From contig OY755042.1 in NCBI GenBank assembly GCA_963576565.1, forward strand, positions 8,890,372 through 8,954,371: a stretch of DNA of 64,000 bases, in the 5' to 3' direction. Position numbers and translations under genes: made by a program. How positions within the stretch are numbered: the stretch's first letter is position 1; the number at the start of each line of letters is the position of its first letter. The notes under the pieces are model-generated. The model saw only the letters and a list, made by a program, of their open reading frames with translations. It was not told where the DNA came from and made no database searches. The DNA is from Aspidapion aeneum (Eukaryota > Arthropoda > Insecta > Coleoptera > Brentidae). Shown one piece after another: positions 12,092-22,943 of the stretch.

Positions 12092-12164
12092 TGCTTCGGC
12101 CGGGGATCGAACCCGGGATGTCTTGCTATCTAGGCAAACATTCTAACCACTGAACTACCGAAAC
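12092..12164 (-). tRNA. tRNA-like gene or tRNA pseudogene, anticodon AGA
   Basis: A 73-nt sequence folds as a complete class I tRNA. The acceptor stem has 7 pairs including one G-U, the D stem has 4 pairs, the anticodon stem 5, and the T stem CCGGG/CCCGG is perfect. The B box GGTTCGATCCC is intact and a plausible A box is present. The anticodon loop is CTAGATA, giving AGA (Ser). Real tRNA-Ser has a long variable arm, but here the variable loop is only about 5 nt, and the body looks more like a Gly/Asp/Glu-type tRNA. A T6 stretch, a pol III terminator, follows about 8 nt downstream. It may be a mutated tRNA gene, a pseudogene or the head of a SINE. Confidence 0.6.
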
Positions 12165-12192
12165 CATACATAAATTTTCGGAAAACTTCCAT

Positions 12193-12326
12193 CTATGCAG
12201 GCTGCGGTGTCTCAATACAAGAACAAGAAATTCTCAGGGTACTAACTCGACCAAGTCATCAAAGAGATCAGTTGGATGACTCTGAGAATTTCACGTTCTT
12301 GTATTGAGACACCGCAGCCTGCATAG
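12193..12326. repeat. Long near-perfect hairpin (134 bp)
   Basis: The arms begin CTATGCAGGCTGCGG and end with the reverse complement CCGCAGCCTGCATAG. The outer 32 bp pair perfectly. After a 2-bp mismatch another 11 bp pair, giving arms of about 45 bp around a loop of roughly 44 bp. The loop contains a second small inverted pair (AGTCATC/GATGACT). It lies about 30 bp from the tRNA-like gene. Confidence 0.85.
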
Positions 12327-12539
12327 AGAGAGAGGATAGTTTAATCCCTTGGGATAGATCAAAGGTTTTTGAATGCTGTCGAATTCTTTTATATGGTCTG
12401 TCCATTTCCTCTTCACTCTTTTTTCGAAGTCTTCTTAAGGTCTTATCTGAAATGCCGCAAGCGTCACGTTCGTTTTTGCACTGCCAAAACAGACACTAAC
12501 GGGCCCGAGTTATTTTTTTCTAAAGTAAAATAACGTTCC

Positions 12540-12660
12540 ACTTGTAATACCAAACGGCGTTCGCCTGGAGATAAACACATTCTAGGCGTTGTTAGGGTCA
12601 CTGCATCGTGGAAGCCTGGCGTCTCCATGGGTAGCGACAAGCCCACGTGACCTGCCTCGG
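12540..12660. repeat. GC-rich repeat related to 15520-15622
   Basis: In reverse complement this segment shares GTCGCTACCCA and GATGCAGTGACCCTA with the segment at 15520-15580, so the two are diverged inverted copies of one repeat. Confidence 0.5.
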
Positions 12661-12812
12661 AATTTCCATGGGCGACTCGTCAACTTACCTCGGAATAATT
12701 AGAGTACCTACACGCAATTTTGATACAATATTGTAAATTAACCTCGGAATTTTTAGAGTACCTACAATTTTTGTAGAAGTTTGTAAAGCGATCTCAGAAT
12801 TTTTAGAGTACC
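12655..12812. repeat. Tandem repeat, about 3 units of ~60 bp
   Basis: Units begin CCTCGGAAT (or the variant TCTCAGAAT) and contain TTAGAGTACCTACA. The copies diverge progressively to the right. Confidence 0.7.
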
Positions 12813-13820
12813 TACAGTATGTAAAATATTTTTAAAAAAATTAAAGACCATACTTATATTTTAAGTTTTTGACCAACTTTTTATTTTTATAATATAAATT
12901 AATACAAAAAATACTACAAGAATTTAATGCATACAGTTTTACTTTTAGATATAATAGTAGTTATAGTACTTAACTACAATCATAAAAAATATCATTTCTG
13001 TGGGGTTACCCTAAATTTTGCCTCTTTTGTAAATTTCTTATAGTTTCTAAAGTCATTTCTGTGGTTCTGCCGTGCTTCCAATCAGGTAGACTTTGTGCAA
13101 AAACATGATTTTTTGAAAAATATTCAAAAACTTTTATTTTTACATCGATCAGTAAGTCTATTTGTTTTTAAAATAACATACAGTGTCTTTAAATTATAAC
13201 ATTTAACGGCATTGTTAGAGATACATTACTTAAATATTAAATCAAGTAAAACAAACTTCAAAACTATCGAGACTTCGAGCCTTAAGGTAAACCTGGACGA
13301 TCACTCTAAAGTAGGAATGTTTAGGAAGCCAGAATAGTTTTTAGTGGTACCTAGTCTTAATTCTACACTTTTGTTATTTTAATTTGATGTCCCATGTTAG
13401 TACCATGTACGTCTAGAGTAGGTACATTTTACGTTTAATTGGATGTACCATGTACGTACCTAGTACGAGTTTTTACGTATATAGCACGTACTTGTGCTGT
13501 CTGGGTAGAGTGTGAAACCCAACCGAACCAACCAATAACATATTTTCTATTATTCTATTATTCTAACCTTTCTCAATTGATAGCAAACCTGTGATTTGAA
13601 GACAGTGTTTTGGTGGAAAAAGGTCAGAGATTGTCTGTACCGGTTAGAATATGTTTGCGATCAATTGAAAAAGGTTAGGAAAACACCGATTGATGGCAAA
13701 TTTTTGTTTCAAAAAAATTTCCGTTCGAATAAACCGTTTTTGACAATTTTCCGTTCGAGGAAAATGTTTTCGAACAAAGTTCCGCGACCCGTCGTGTTGC
13801 TACCCAAAAATACCTAGAGA
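12813..13820. other. Unassigned AT-rich sequence
   Basis: Short repeats of GTACCATGTACGT type occur at about 13400-13470. No gene is supported; the frame at 13596-13817 has no recognised homology. Confidence 0.4.
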
Positions 13821-13824
13821 TGCT

Positions 13825-14060
13825 CCAAAAAATTTTTTATTTTACCGTCCTAGCCCGTGCAATAATTGCTGGAAAAGGTATTGCTTTCGAAGAAAAAAAT
13901 GTTTTTGAGATGACGCCGAAAATGTGTTTATTTTGGTGTATTTTGACTTATCTTCGCAATATCGTCGTGACGTCTGTCTGTGTGCGTGTATGTGTTTGTG
14001 TGTATGTGCGTTAGGTGTGTGTGTGTGTGTGCCTCTGTTTCTATAGTAAAGCCTTTTTTT
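13825..14060 (+). repeat. Partial copy of the palindrome/TG-repeat module family
   Basis: This segment shares CTAGCCCG, GCTGGAAAAGGTATT and CAATATCGTCGTGACGTCTG with copies near 41.4 kb (inverted) and 42.2 kb. It is followed by a TG-rich microsatellite at about 13975-14035. Confidence 0.6.
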
Positions 14061-14084
14061 GCAATCATTACAGTATAGCCACTT

Positions 14085-14385
14085 TCGATTTTGGACTTTT
14101 TGTTTTTCAATCTTTTGTTTTTCGATCTTTTGTATTTTCGACCTTTTGTACTTTCGACCTTTTGTACTTTCGAGCTTTTCTATTTTCGATCTTTTATTGT
14201 ACTTTCGACCTTGTGTATTTTTGACCTTTTGAAGTATTGGCCTTCTGTTTTTCGACCTTTTGTACTTTCGACCTTTTGTATTTTCGGCCTTTTGTAGTTT
14301 CGACCTTATGTTTTCGACCTTTTGTACTTTCGACCTTTCGTGTCTTTGACATTTTGTTCTTTCGACGTTTTCTTAGCCGCCCGCT
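14085..14385 (+). repeat. Minisatellite of ~15 bp units (TTTTGTACTTTCGACC)
   Basis: About twenty degenerate copies of a 14-16 bp unit containing CGACCTTTTGTA lie head to tail. Because the unit is near 15 bp, it stays open in several frames and gives artefactual F/L/S-rich peptides. Confidence 0.85.
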
Positions 14386-14399
14386 TTTCTTTGGACACC

Positions 14400-15888
14400 G
14401 TAATAAAATAATAGTAGGTATATGCTGTGTTTACTTTTAATTCCGCGGCAAGATTTTTTAAGCCCGACCGGAAGGACGGCTATAATTTGTTAAGCGATTA
14501 AAAGGGACTTTAATGCCAATGTTTACATATTAAAAATAATAATAATCATAAAATAAATAAATATTAAACCACTTACTCCGGTACTCTAGTTTTAGCATGT
14601 CAACCCCCGGTATATAATAATACAGAGGGCTGTGATAGTTCTCATTTTTTTGGAGAGCTTTGGGCGCGTTGCTATGGTAGATATTAAACAAAAGTCAGTC
14701 AGACGCTAACAAACATAGAAAAAAATGTGCAAAAAATAATATTTATTTCAAAACAAACTAAATAAGAACAAGTTTGAATTAAATTTCTTAAAGATTGAAC
14801 AAACGAGGGACCAAAGAATAATTCCTACTTTGAGATGGACATTGAAAAGGCGGCCAAAGAAAGCAGCTTTCAGAGTACCGAAAATGATGCAATAAAAAGA
14901 ATGTCAAAAATTTCACCGAAAAGGTATTCCTGTTTTTTATCCTGGAGAAGTCTAGAAAGTTAAATGCTTCCTTTATATGAAGGCTATGCCAAAGGACACA
15001 ATAATAATCGAAACCAACCAAGTCATCAGCAAAGTACAGTAACTTCTGCCAAGCTGGAAGCAACAGAATAACCGTTATCGTGTATTATGATAGCTTTTTG
15101 TTATTTGTATATTAATAAAATAAAATGATCCAAAAAACCTATAATTTCTCCTTTATAGTTTTAAAGAAATTACTTTTAATCACCTAAGTCCATGAAAAAA
15201 GGGATTAAAGGTACACTTTTATGCCCTAGAATAAATCCAACAATATATACAAGTTCTATATTTTATAAAACATGTCAAATAATTTTTGGTTTCTTGCGCT
15301 ATGTGGGTAAATATTGAAATCATAAAAAACATCGTTTTTATTCGACAATCTGAAAAGCATTATTTGAATGGTTTGTTTATTTGGACAGTCTAAATATATA
15401 TACCGAGTGTGACGGACAGTAATTTACGTAACATTTGTAAACCATTTTATTTTTTTAAATACAAAAAAAGCTACGCTCGTGACAGTGTCAGATTCGTCAT
15501 ATAACCAAAAATATTTAGCTGTCGTGTCGCTACCCAAAGAAGACACTACGTCTTCGTGATGCAGTGACCCTAGGCGTTGTGTCACTGTAACAGGGCCTGG
15601 CGTGTGACAGTGGTACTGTCACCTCAAGTGGCCAAGGCTTAAATGTTGTAAGCTACCAACTTAGGCTACAACTTATATAAATTATGAAAAGATTAAATGT
15701 TACTATATGTTATTAAATTTACACGATCTCGAAAGGGAATTTGGCGGTTCTTGGAGGAAAAGTATGCTATAAACGTTTTTCTCAAATGTATAACTAATAG
15801 GATAATCATACATACCTTTTCAATTTTCTTCTTGCAGCTTCACACTTTCACTTCTAATATTTATTATTTAAATATCAAATTTTTACTA
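14400..15888. other. Mostly unassigned; GC-rich repeat patch at 15520-15622
   Basis: The patch at 15520-15622 is related to 12540-12660 and contains a perfect palindrome GTGACAGT-GGT-ACTGTCAC (15604-15622). The remaining frames have no recognised homology. Confidence 0.45.
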
Positions 15889-16901
15889 CCATTGAACTTT
15901 TATATTCAAATATTTACACTTCTTAAACTTTTAGGTTTTATAAACCTTTTATATATTTGTTGTAAATATATATATTTATCAACATCTTAAACGTTGATTG
16001 AATGAGTGAAACTATTCAATCAACTGTTTAATTTACTTAATATTACTGTTTAGGTTTGGGATATGTTATTAATTAAAAATGCCGATTTTAGGGCAACGAA
16101 TGGTTTGTATTTTGTTGATAAAAAACCATAAAACAGTTAAACACATTATTTCAAAACACTGGAAACAGTAATAATTAATGACTTTAAAATCAATAAACTC
16201 TAAAAGAAAAGACAAAAATAATTATGAATATTAAAGTTAACAGTTTTATACAATGTTAAAATAATTGATAAATTTCCCCAGTTGAAATAAAACCCCCCTT
16301 AAGAAGTGTAAATGAAAGTGTACCGTACTAGGCAAAGACAAACTAAAGAGTACTCTCCCTGACGACTTTCGAAAGTTTCAATACCCCGCTCTCTAGACAT
16401 TCTCAGTTTGTCGCTAGCTGATTGGTCTAAATCTAAGCATTCTTTAACGGATTTCTTCCACCACTCTTCTCTACAGACACTCTTGGCCGCCGTGGTCTGA
16501 ATCTCAAGCTCCCTCGCATTGGCGAGAAAGACAAAGAGACAAAATACCACCGCAACTCAAAGATGCGTGGATTTAGAAATTCGGTAAAGTTTAAATCTTA
16601 CAGTGTGTTTCTTAAAAGTTGAAAATAGTTTAAAATTTGTTTCCAGTTATAAAATAAGAATTATTTTGATGTTAGTGGCTCAAAGGACATATTAGCCGAA
16701 TACAACTTTTATTAAAATACAGCGAACCTGAAAACATGCCTAAAAACAAGTCGCCGAGTTGCCATAAATTTTACTTAATCTTAACCTAGTCTTGCATATA
16801 ATTAATGCTTGTTGATGACAAAAACAATATTTAATTAAAAATCTTTAAAGACTTATAAATGGCAAAAATACCATTTATGCTCAAATCCCGTTTTGTTACA
16901 T
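15889..16901 (-). repeat. Interspersed ~1-kb repeat, copy 1
   Basis: This is the reverse complement of 25584-26604 at roughly 85 percent identity by eye. The shared end on the minus strand begins TGTAACAA. No transposase or polymerase motif is visible. The TG start suggests a possible solo LTR, but no matching target duplication was found. A BEL/Pao element is inserted at its right end. Confidence 0.75.
16897..16901. repeat. Target site duplication TACAT (left)
   Basis: The five bases directly before the left LTR match the five bases directly after the right LTR at 24231-24235. Confidence 0.9.
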
Positions 16902-17661
16902 TGGTCGGTCGAGACGTCTTTCGCATGAAAAAGTCAACAAACCAACCGAACTGTAGCAATAGGGATCTCCAGTCCAATAGTTCCCACTCTTAGGTTACAC
17001 TTTTGTGTTTTTAGTTAGGAATAGTAGCATAGGGAATAAGTAAAAAATGTAAAGAAACGCAGCTCAAAAACACTTTGACTTACCCTTGGATGAAAGGAAC
17101 TTGGTACATGGACAACTGCACAGTCGAATCCAAATAATTCCAATCAAAGTAGTAGCAGTAGCACTTCAAAGCAATCCATAAATGTTTATACACGACCGCT
17201 GTCTTAAAAAAGCACGCATGTGATTTCACTTGGCGATCAATATATATCACTGGTATGGAGAGTACCCCAAATATTCGCATGAAGCTCCGTATAGCAAGAC
17301 GGACGTTGGAGCACTGCTGTATGTATCAATATAGCAGTAAAAAGGTATGTATAAAATTAGGAAAAAAACTTAAATTAAAAAAGGATGGAAAATGGATATA
17401 CTCAAGGTAGAAAAAGCAAAAATAATAAAGTAAAGTCAATGCATTCTTGAGCATATAATTCACCGCACAAATTCAAATCTTTACCCTTTTTGTAGGCAAG
17501 GCATATCTTAGTAACTAAATTAGGTTAAACCAAGAAATAAAAGTAACTTTAAGTATAAAGTTTGAGCATAACTCTAGCAAAAAAAAGAAAATAAAAAGCA
17601 TTCTAATTTAGATAAATGTCTCTAAATTTTATATCTTAAAACTAAACGCCGGGACGAAGCA
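16902..17661 (-). repeat. 3' LTR of BEL/Pao element
   Basis: This 760-bp repeat looks identical to 23471-24230 and has TG/CA termini. A 66-codon frame inside it (17080-17280) is duplicated in the other LTR and is not a gene. Confidence 0.95.
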
Positions 17662-17675
17662 TTCCGGCCCCCCCT
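17662..17675 (-). promoter_or_regulatory. Polypurine tract of BEL/Pao element
   Basis: The minus strand reads AGGGGGGGCCGGAA immediately before the 3' LTR, the position and purine content expected for the plus-strand DNA primer. Confidence 0.75.
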
Positions 17676-17705
17676 GAAAATACCCAGGGCATGGTATTTT
17701 CTGAA

Positions 17706-20700
17706 CTAAGCATTAGGGAGAGGGCACAATTTCACCAAAGGCCTCTTGAATAAACCTTTGGAGGTTTTAACTGTAGCAACTCTTACTACATTATCAGTAC
17801 CAGGGTGCAATCCTACTACTCGTCCCAATACCCAATTTAAGGGAGTGGTTTGATCATCTTTGATCAAAACCATCGTATCAATCGCAATGGGATCAATTTT
17901 GTCTTGATTCACTTTAGCGTGCTGTTGCAATGTGTGTAAGTAATCTCTGTGCCATCTACGCCAAAAATCGCGATGCAGTTTTTGCAGCAACTGCCACCGA
18001 GAAAGCCTATTTAAAGGCACTTGGTCAAAATCGAGGTCTGGAACAGTCGTAAGTGGTTCCAGGCTAAGGAAATGACCGGGCGTCAGTGCAGTCAAATCAT
18101 TTGGATCTGTGCTGACTGGACACAAAGGCCTAGAGTTCAGGATAGCTTCTACTTGCGTAACCACAGTATAAAGCTCCTCAAAAGTAAGCACCTGTTCTCC
18201 AATTACTCGTAGTAAATGAGACTTTGCACTTTTGATGTTACTTTCCCACAAACCGCCCATGTGGGGTGCGGATGGAGGGTTGAAGTGCCAACGAATTGAT
18301 TCGCGATTAGCAACTTCAGCAAACATCTCGTTAAGCATTTTAGCAGAAAGCGTAAAATTTGACGCGTTATCCGAGTAGACTACTTCCACGCGTCCTCTTC
18401 TGGCAATAAAACGTCGGAATGCTGCCATAAAAGCGTCTGCCGATAAGTCTGACACAATTTCTAAGTGTACCGCCTTCGTACAACCGCAAATAAATAGAAC
18501 GACATAAGCCTTAAGTCGTTTTGCACCGCGCATGCGGCTCATTGTAATAGCAAAACTTCCCGTAAGATCAACGCCAACGTGTTGAAAAGCTTTTGCTTGT
18601 GAAACGCGAAATTTTGGCAAATTTCCAACAGGGGGTTGATAATTACTGGGGCGCGTGCGCCAGCATGTAGAACAACGCGAAATTATTTTTCTTATATGCC
18701 TTTTAGCTGCAAAAATCCAATAATTTTGAAAAAGTAAAAATAAAGTCGTGTTTATGCCGGTATGCATATGTTTCTCGTGAGTATGCGCAATCAATAACTT
18801 TGTAAATTGAGAATCACCGGGTAAAAGTATAGGAAATTTTTTGTCATAATCTAATTCCGAATTGCATAATCTTCCGCCAATGCGTAAAATATTATTTTGA
18901 TCCAAAAACGGATTTAATTTTCTAAAAACCTTTGGCAACGGTTTATTATCGACAAGTAAAGAAATCTCGTTTTGAAAATATTTATTTTGCACGTGTTTTA
19001 TAAGCACAAATATTGCATTTTGTAACTCATATTGTATTAACCACGTAGAATTAATAATAATTTTCTCATTATTAAATTTACGCGCGCGAAGATTGTGAAT
19101 AAAACGTAGTATAAAAGCAACAAGTCTAATTAAACGCAAAAAATTTGAAAATTTGTTAAGCAGACAATCCAAAAAATTTGGTTCAATTGTTGCAGCAAAA
19201 ACCAATTTTCGCTCCTCTTCGAGAGCTTCTTTGGGTGTAGTAATGTTATTTTTAGTAAAATCCCATGTCTCTTGTGGCTTACAAAGGAACTCGGGTCCTT
19301 GCCACCAAAGGGAACAATTAATTAAATCTGCAGGCAATAGACCACGTGACCCGGGGTCCGCGGCATTCAATTCAGAAGGAACATGGTTCCAATCGCAAGG
19401 CTGAATTTTTTCTTGTATGTATGTGACTCGGTTGGATACAAAAGTGCGCCACGCATGTGGTGATCCTTTGATCCAAGAGAGCGCTACCATACTATCCGTA
19501 AAAGCAATAGTATTTTGAAAAGCAATTTTATTAGCAAAAGTATTTTGAATAAATTGAATGAGTTTAGCTAGCAAAACTGCCGCACAGAGCTCCAAACGGG
19601 GAATACTGATTCTTTTTATGGGAGCGACTTTCGATTTTGCGCACACAAAATACGTTTTAATATCTCCGTTTTGATAAACAATACGAAAATAAACCGCCGC
19701 ACACATACCGCGCTCGGATGCATCGCTAAATCCAACAATTTGACAAAATTGAAAATTAGAGAGATCAATCATTCTTGGGATATAAAAATCAGAAAATAAT
19801 TTGAGTTCTTCCTCGAATTTTTTCCACTTGGAAATTATTTCCGGGGGTGCTAACTGATCCCAATCTAACTTTATAAACCATAAGTACTGGATTAAATTTT
19901 TTGCAAAAAACGTAACCGGTGTAAGAAAACCTAAAGGGTCAAAGCATTTCGCAAGGGTACTAAGCAAATTACGCTTAGTGCAAATTTTTGTATTATAATT
20001 AAAAGAATAAAAAAAGTTATCACTTTGAGGGTTCCACCTCAAGCCTAAAATTTTTAGAGAGTTTGCATCCTCTCGATCCAAAGAAAAGTCTTTGGTTTGT
20101 ATGTGGGTTGCAGGCAAGTCTGCAAGCAATTTGGGTTCGTTTGATGCCCATTTTTTCAGTTCAAATCCACCTCGCCCTAATAACTCAATTAATTGATTTT
20201 TCATAAGCATGATTTGATCAAAATCATTGCAACTTACTACGCAGTCGTCTATATAGACGCTGTCCTTTAAAATCGCAGAAGCCAACGGTAAGTCTTGATA
20301 ATCATCGGCTAATTTAAGCAAGGTTCGAATTGCTAAATATGGAGAACAGTTTACCCCGAAAGTCAAAGTTTTTAATTCGTAATCTTGCACCGATTCTTCA
20401 GAATTAAAACGCCATAATATTCGTTGGTATTTGTGTTGATTTTCCTCCACATTTATCATTCTGTACATTTTAGAAATATCGCTAACAAAACAATATTTAT
20501 GTAGCCGAAAATTAAGCAAAATTTTAACTAAATCTCCTTGTAGTTTAGGGCCCGTGTGAAGGGCTTGATTTAGGCTAGGCTTATTTAAAGAATGACTCGA
20601 TGCGTCAAAGACAGGACGAACAGGCGTGCTACTCGAGCTTTCTTTTATAACCGCATGGTGAGCAATATAAAAATATTCATGAATTTCTGAGTTATTAGGG

Positions 20701-22943
20701 GGTGAAACTGCACGCATGTGACCCATATCCAAGTATTCTTGCATTACTTGTGAGTAAGAAGTAAATAATTTTTTATCATTTAGCAAACGTTTTTCAAGCG
20801 AGTACAACCGACGCAAAGCAAGGGTTCGGGTATCGCCGAAATCAACGGGATTGATTTTAAAAGGCAACGAAACGGTGTATTTACCGTCCACATCGCGTAT
20901 AGTAGTTTTTTCAAAATATTTTTCGCAAAAAATATCTGAAGGTGAATTTTTCTCCACCGTAGGAACCTCTTCCAACTCCCAGAATTTTTGCAAAGTATTA
21001 TTTAAATCAGGAGTGGAAATAGTTGCCATAAAAGTAGAAATATTTTTTGATGCAAAAGCAGCATTTTGCAGAGGCATTTTTCCGAGCAAAGTCCATCCGA
21101 AGACTGTATTAATACAAGAGGGGGTGTCTGGACCGAAATAAAGTCTACCTTCTTCTAAAAGTGATCCATAAAGGTCCGCGCCAATAAGAAGCTGAATTCC
21201 AGCTTGATTATGCCAACTGGGATCAGCTAATTTTAGACCAGTTAAGTAGTGCAAAGAATTTTGGTTAAAAGATACACTTGGCATTTTATCGCAAACTTGG
21301 TCTATTAATACAGGTTCTAGACTAAAAATTTTCGATTTATTATCGATAGCAGCAATTTTACAATGCACCGCATGGCGCGCAGTAGTAGACATATCTCCTA
21401 AACCGTTTACATTAAGCGAAATGTTGGATTTAGGAAGTCCGAGTGCATTCGCACATTTTTTCGTTATAAAGGAGCACATGGCGCCATTATCCAAGATGGC
21501 GCGTATTTCGTGCCAATTTCCGTATGCATCACGGATGTGCAGCAAAGCAGTACAAAGCAACGTGTCATAGTCGCCAAGCACAGTACCCGCGTGAATAGAT
21601 TTATTTTCAGTAATCTGATTTTCTACGGGGTTAGTTTGTGATCCACTAGACGTCACAGAAGAAGAAGCAATCACCGAAGCTGGGGAGTTATTTTTTAGGC
21701 ATAAAAGACTGTGGTGATTTAAAAAACAAAATCTACATCTTTTTTGTGAAGTGCACGAGTTTACTTGATGAAAACTAGCCATGCAGTTGGTGCATCCCTT
21801 ATTATTTCTAATAAAATCAATGCGTTCTTGAATTGGTTTCACTAAAAAAGATTCACAGCTAAAAATCAGATGTGTATTTTTTGCTTTGCAGTAGAAACAC
21901 GTGTTTTGTTTGGAATTTGCAGTTTTTTGTGACTGTCTGTTTGCAAGTAAAACTGTTTTATTTCGTGGATTACGGGGGGATCTCGAGAAGTTCCCTGGTC
22001 GTGAGTTTTGAACATGATCTTGTTTCATAGACAAAGATAAAGATTCAAGAGACGTGCAATGTTGCTCTAAAAATTTGTAAATATCCTCGTACTTTGGCAT
22101 TAAATTAGAAGCGTGATTTTGTTCAAATAACTTACGCGTTCCGGGATCTAATCGATCCAAAAGCATGTTCGCAGTAATAAAGCACCAACTATGGGTCGCA
22201 TATCCCATATTTTTTAAGCAATCAAGGTTTTCCTTGAACGTATCTAGCATTTTGCGCAATTCTAAAACGTCATCATTGGATAGCCGAGGTGAGTTTTCGA
22301 TAGATTTCCAGTAAGAAACCGCACGCAAGCGCTTATTGTCATATCTGGAAATCAGCGTATCGTAGCAAAGTAAATAATTATTTCCTTCAAGAGGTATATT
22401 TTTAATTAAATTTAAAGCAGGGCCTCTTAAAATCGTACGTAAATATTTAAACTTCTCAATGTCCGAGCTCTTACGCGTATGTACAACCGCATTGTAAATC
22501 TCAATAAAGCTTGGAAACTCCTCAACATCGCCCGAAAAAGGAGGGACATTTAACTTGGGAAGAGAAAATTCTGGTTCCGGAAAAATAATTGTTTGATTAT
22601 TTACCTCATTGTGGCTTCGATTTATTTCTTCAGCCTCCACCTCAAATAAATCATAGTGCAAAGCCTCAACCTCTACGCATCTATCCAAAAAATCTTTTTG
22701 TATTTTATTCTGAGCTTCCAGAGCTTCAGAATCGTCTGAAATCAAGATCAGTAAAGCATTATGATGCTTTTCAAAGCTCTTACAACAAGAAGAAAGTTTT
22801 TTAAAGTTAACTTTAAACCTTGTGTGAGCAGCTGGATTTGTTTTCGCCTGATTGGCATAGTGTTCAAGCACACTCAACTGATTGATTGCAGTCTGACGCA
22901 AGGCCTTAGCCGAGCTTACCTTTTTTTCGGTATCGTTTACCAT
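17706..22943 (-). CDS. BEL/Pao Gag-Pol polyprotein, 1745 aa, intact
   Basis: Domains in order are as follows. Gag with a DUF1759-like region is at about 1-300. Three zinc-knuckle-like clusters lie at about 349-363, 384-397 and 403-415. An aspartic protease has LDNGA at 484-488, with N where DSG is usual. The reverse transcriptase has an aspartate near 822 and YIDD at 897-900. RNase H carries D1074, E1118, D1150 and D1196. The integrase has an HHCC zinc site (H1389/H1394 region, C1424, C1427) and catalytic D1459, D1525 and E1567. A C-terminal DUF5641-like region follows. The product directs particle assembly, reverse transcription and integration. The ATG at 22943 lies about 530 nt inside the 5' LTR, and the stop is 30 nt from the polypurine tract. 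No frameshift or stop is seen. Confidence 0.97.
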   Translation of the reverse strand: MVNDTEKKVSSAKALRQTAINQLSVLEHYANQAKTNPAAHTRFKVNFKKLSSCCKSFEKHHNALLILISDDSEALEAQNKIQKDFLDRCVEVEALHYDLFEVEAEEINRSHNEVNNQTIIFPEPEFSLPKLNVPPFSGDVEEFPSFIEIYNAVVHTRKSSDIEKFKYLRTILRGPALNLIKNIPLEGNNYLLCYDTLISRYDNKRLRAVSYWKSIENSPRLSNDDVLELRKMLDTFKENLDCLKNMGYATHSWCFITANMLLDRLDPGTRKLFEQNHASNLMPKYEDIYKFLEQHCTSLESLSLSMKQDHVQNSRPGNFSRSPRNPRNKTVLLANRQSQKTANSKQNTCFYCKAKNTHLIFSCESFLVKPIQERIDFIRNNKGCTNCMASFHQVNSCTSQKRCRFCFLNHHSLLCLKNNSPASVIASSSVTSSGSQTNPVENQITENKSIHAGTVLGDYDTLLCTALLHIRDAYGNWHEIRAILDNGAMCSFITKKCANALGLPKSNISLNVNGLGDMSTTARHAVHCKIAAIDNKSKIFSLEPVLIDQVCDKMPSVSFNQNSLHYLTGLKLADPSWHNQAGIQLLIGADLYGSLLEEGRLYFGPDTPSCINTVFGWTLLGKMPLQNAAFASKNISTFMATISTPDLNNTLQKFWELEEVPTVEKNSPSDIFCEKYFEKTTIRDVDGKYTVSLPFKINPVDFGDTRTLALRRLYSLEKRLLNDKKLFTSYSQVMQEYLDMGHMRAVSPPNNSEIHEYFYIAHHAVIKESSSSTPVRPVFDASSHSLNKPSLNQALHTGPKLQGDLVKILLNFRLHKYCFVSDISKMYRMINVEENQHKYQRILWRFNSEESVQDYELKTLTFGVNCSPYLAIRTLLKLADDYQDLPLASAILKDSVYIDDCVVSCNDFDQIMLMKNQLIELLGRGGFELKKWASNEPKLLADLPATHIQTKDFSLDREDANSLKILGLRWNPQSDNFFYSFNYNTKICTKRNLLSTLAKCFDPLGFLTPVTFFAKNLIQYLWFIKLDWDQLAPPEIISKWKKFEEELKLFSDFYIPRMIDLSNFQFCQIVGFSDASERGMCAAVYFRIVYQNGDIKTYFVCAKSKVAPIKRISIPRLELCAAVLLAKLIQFIQNTFANKIAFQNTIAFTDSMVALSWIKGSPHAWRTFVSNRVTYIQEKIQPCDWNHVPSELNAADPGSRGLLPADLINCSLWWQGPEFLCKPQETWDFTKNNITTPKEALEEERKLVFAATIEPNFLDCLLNKFSNFLRLIRLVAFILRFIHNLRARKFNNEKIIINSTWLIQYELQNAIFVLIKHVQNKYFQNEISLLVDNKPLPKVFRKLNPFLDQNNILRIGGRLCNSELDYDKKFPILLPGDSQFTKLLIAHTHEKHMHTGINTTLFLLFQNYWIFAAKRHIRKIISRCSTCWRTRPSNYQPPVGNLPKFRVSQAKAFQHVGVDLTGSFAITMSRMRGAKRLKAYVVLFICGCTKAVHLEIVSDLSADAFMAAFRRFIARRGRVEVVYSDNASNFTLSAKMLNEMFAEVANRESIRWHFNPPSAPHMGGLWESNIKSAKSHLLRVIGEQVLTFEELYTVVTQVEAILNSRPLCPVSTDPNDLTALTPGHFLSLEPLTTVPDLDFDQVPLNRLSRWQLLQKLHRDFWRRWHRDYLHTLQQHAKVNQDKIDPIAIDTMVLIKDDQTTPLNWVLGRVVGLHPGTDNVVRVATVKTSKGLFKRPLVKLCPLPNA

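Noticed and set aside
12092..12164. Functional tRNA-Ser(AGA)
   Set aside because: The long variable arm characteristic of tRNA-Ser is missing.
14015..14440. F/L/S-rich open frames as a membrane protein
   Set aside because: They come from the 15-bp minisatellite, which stays open in several frames at once.
17080..17280. 66-residue LTR-encoded protein (same at 23649-23849)
   Set aside because: It is duplicated only because it lies in both LTRs and shows no motif.
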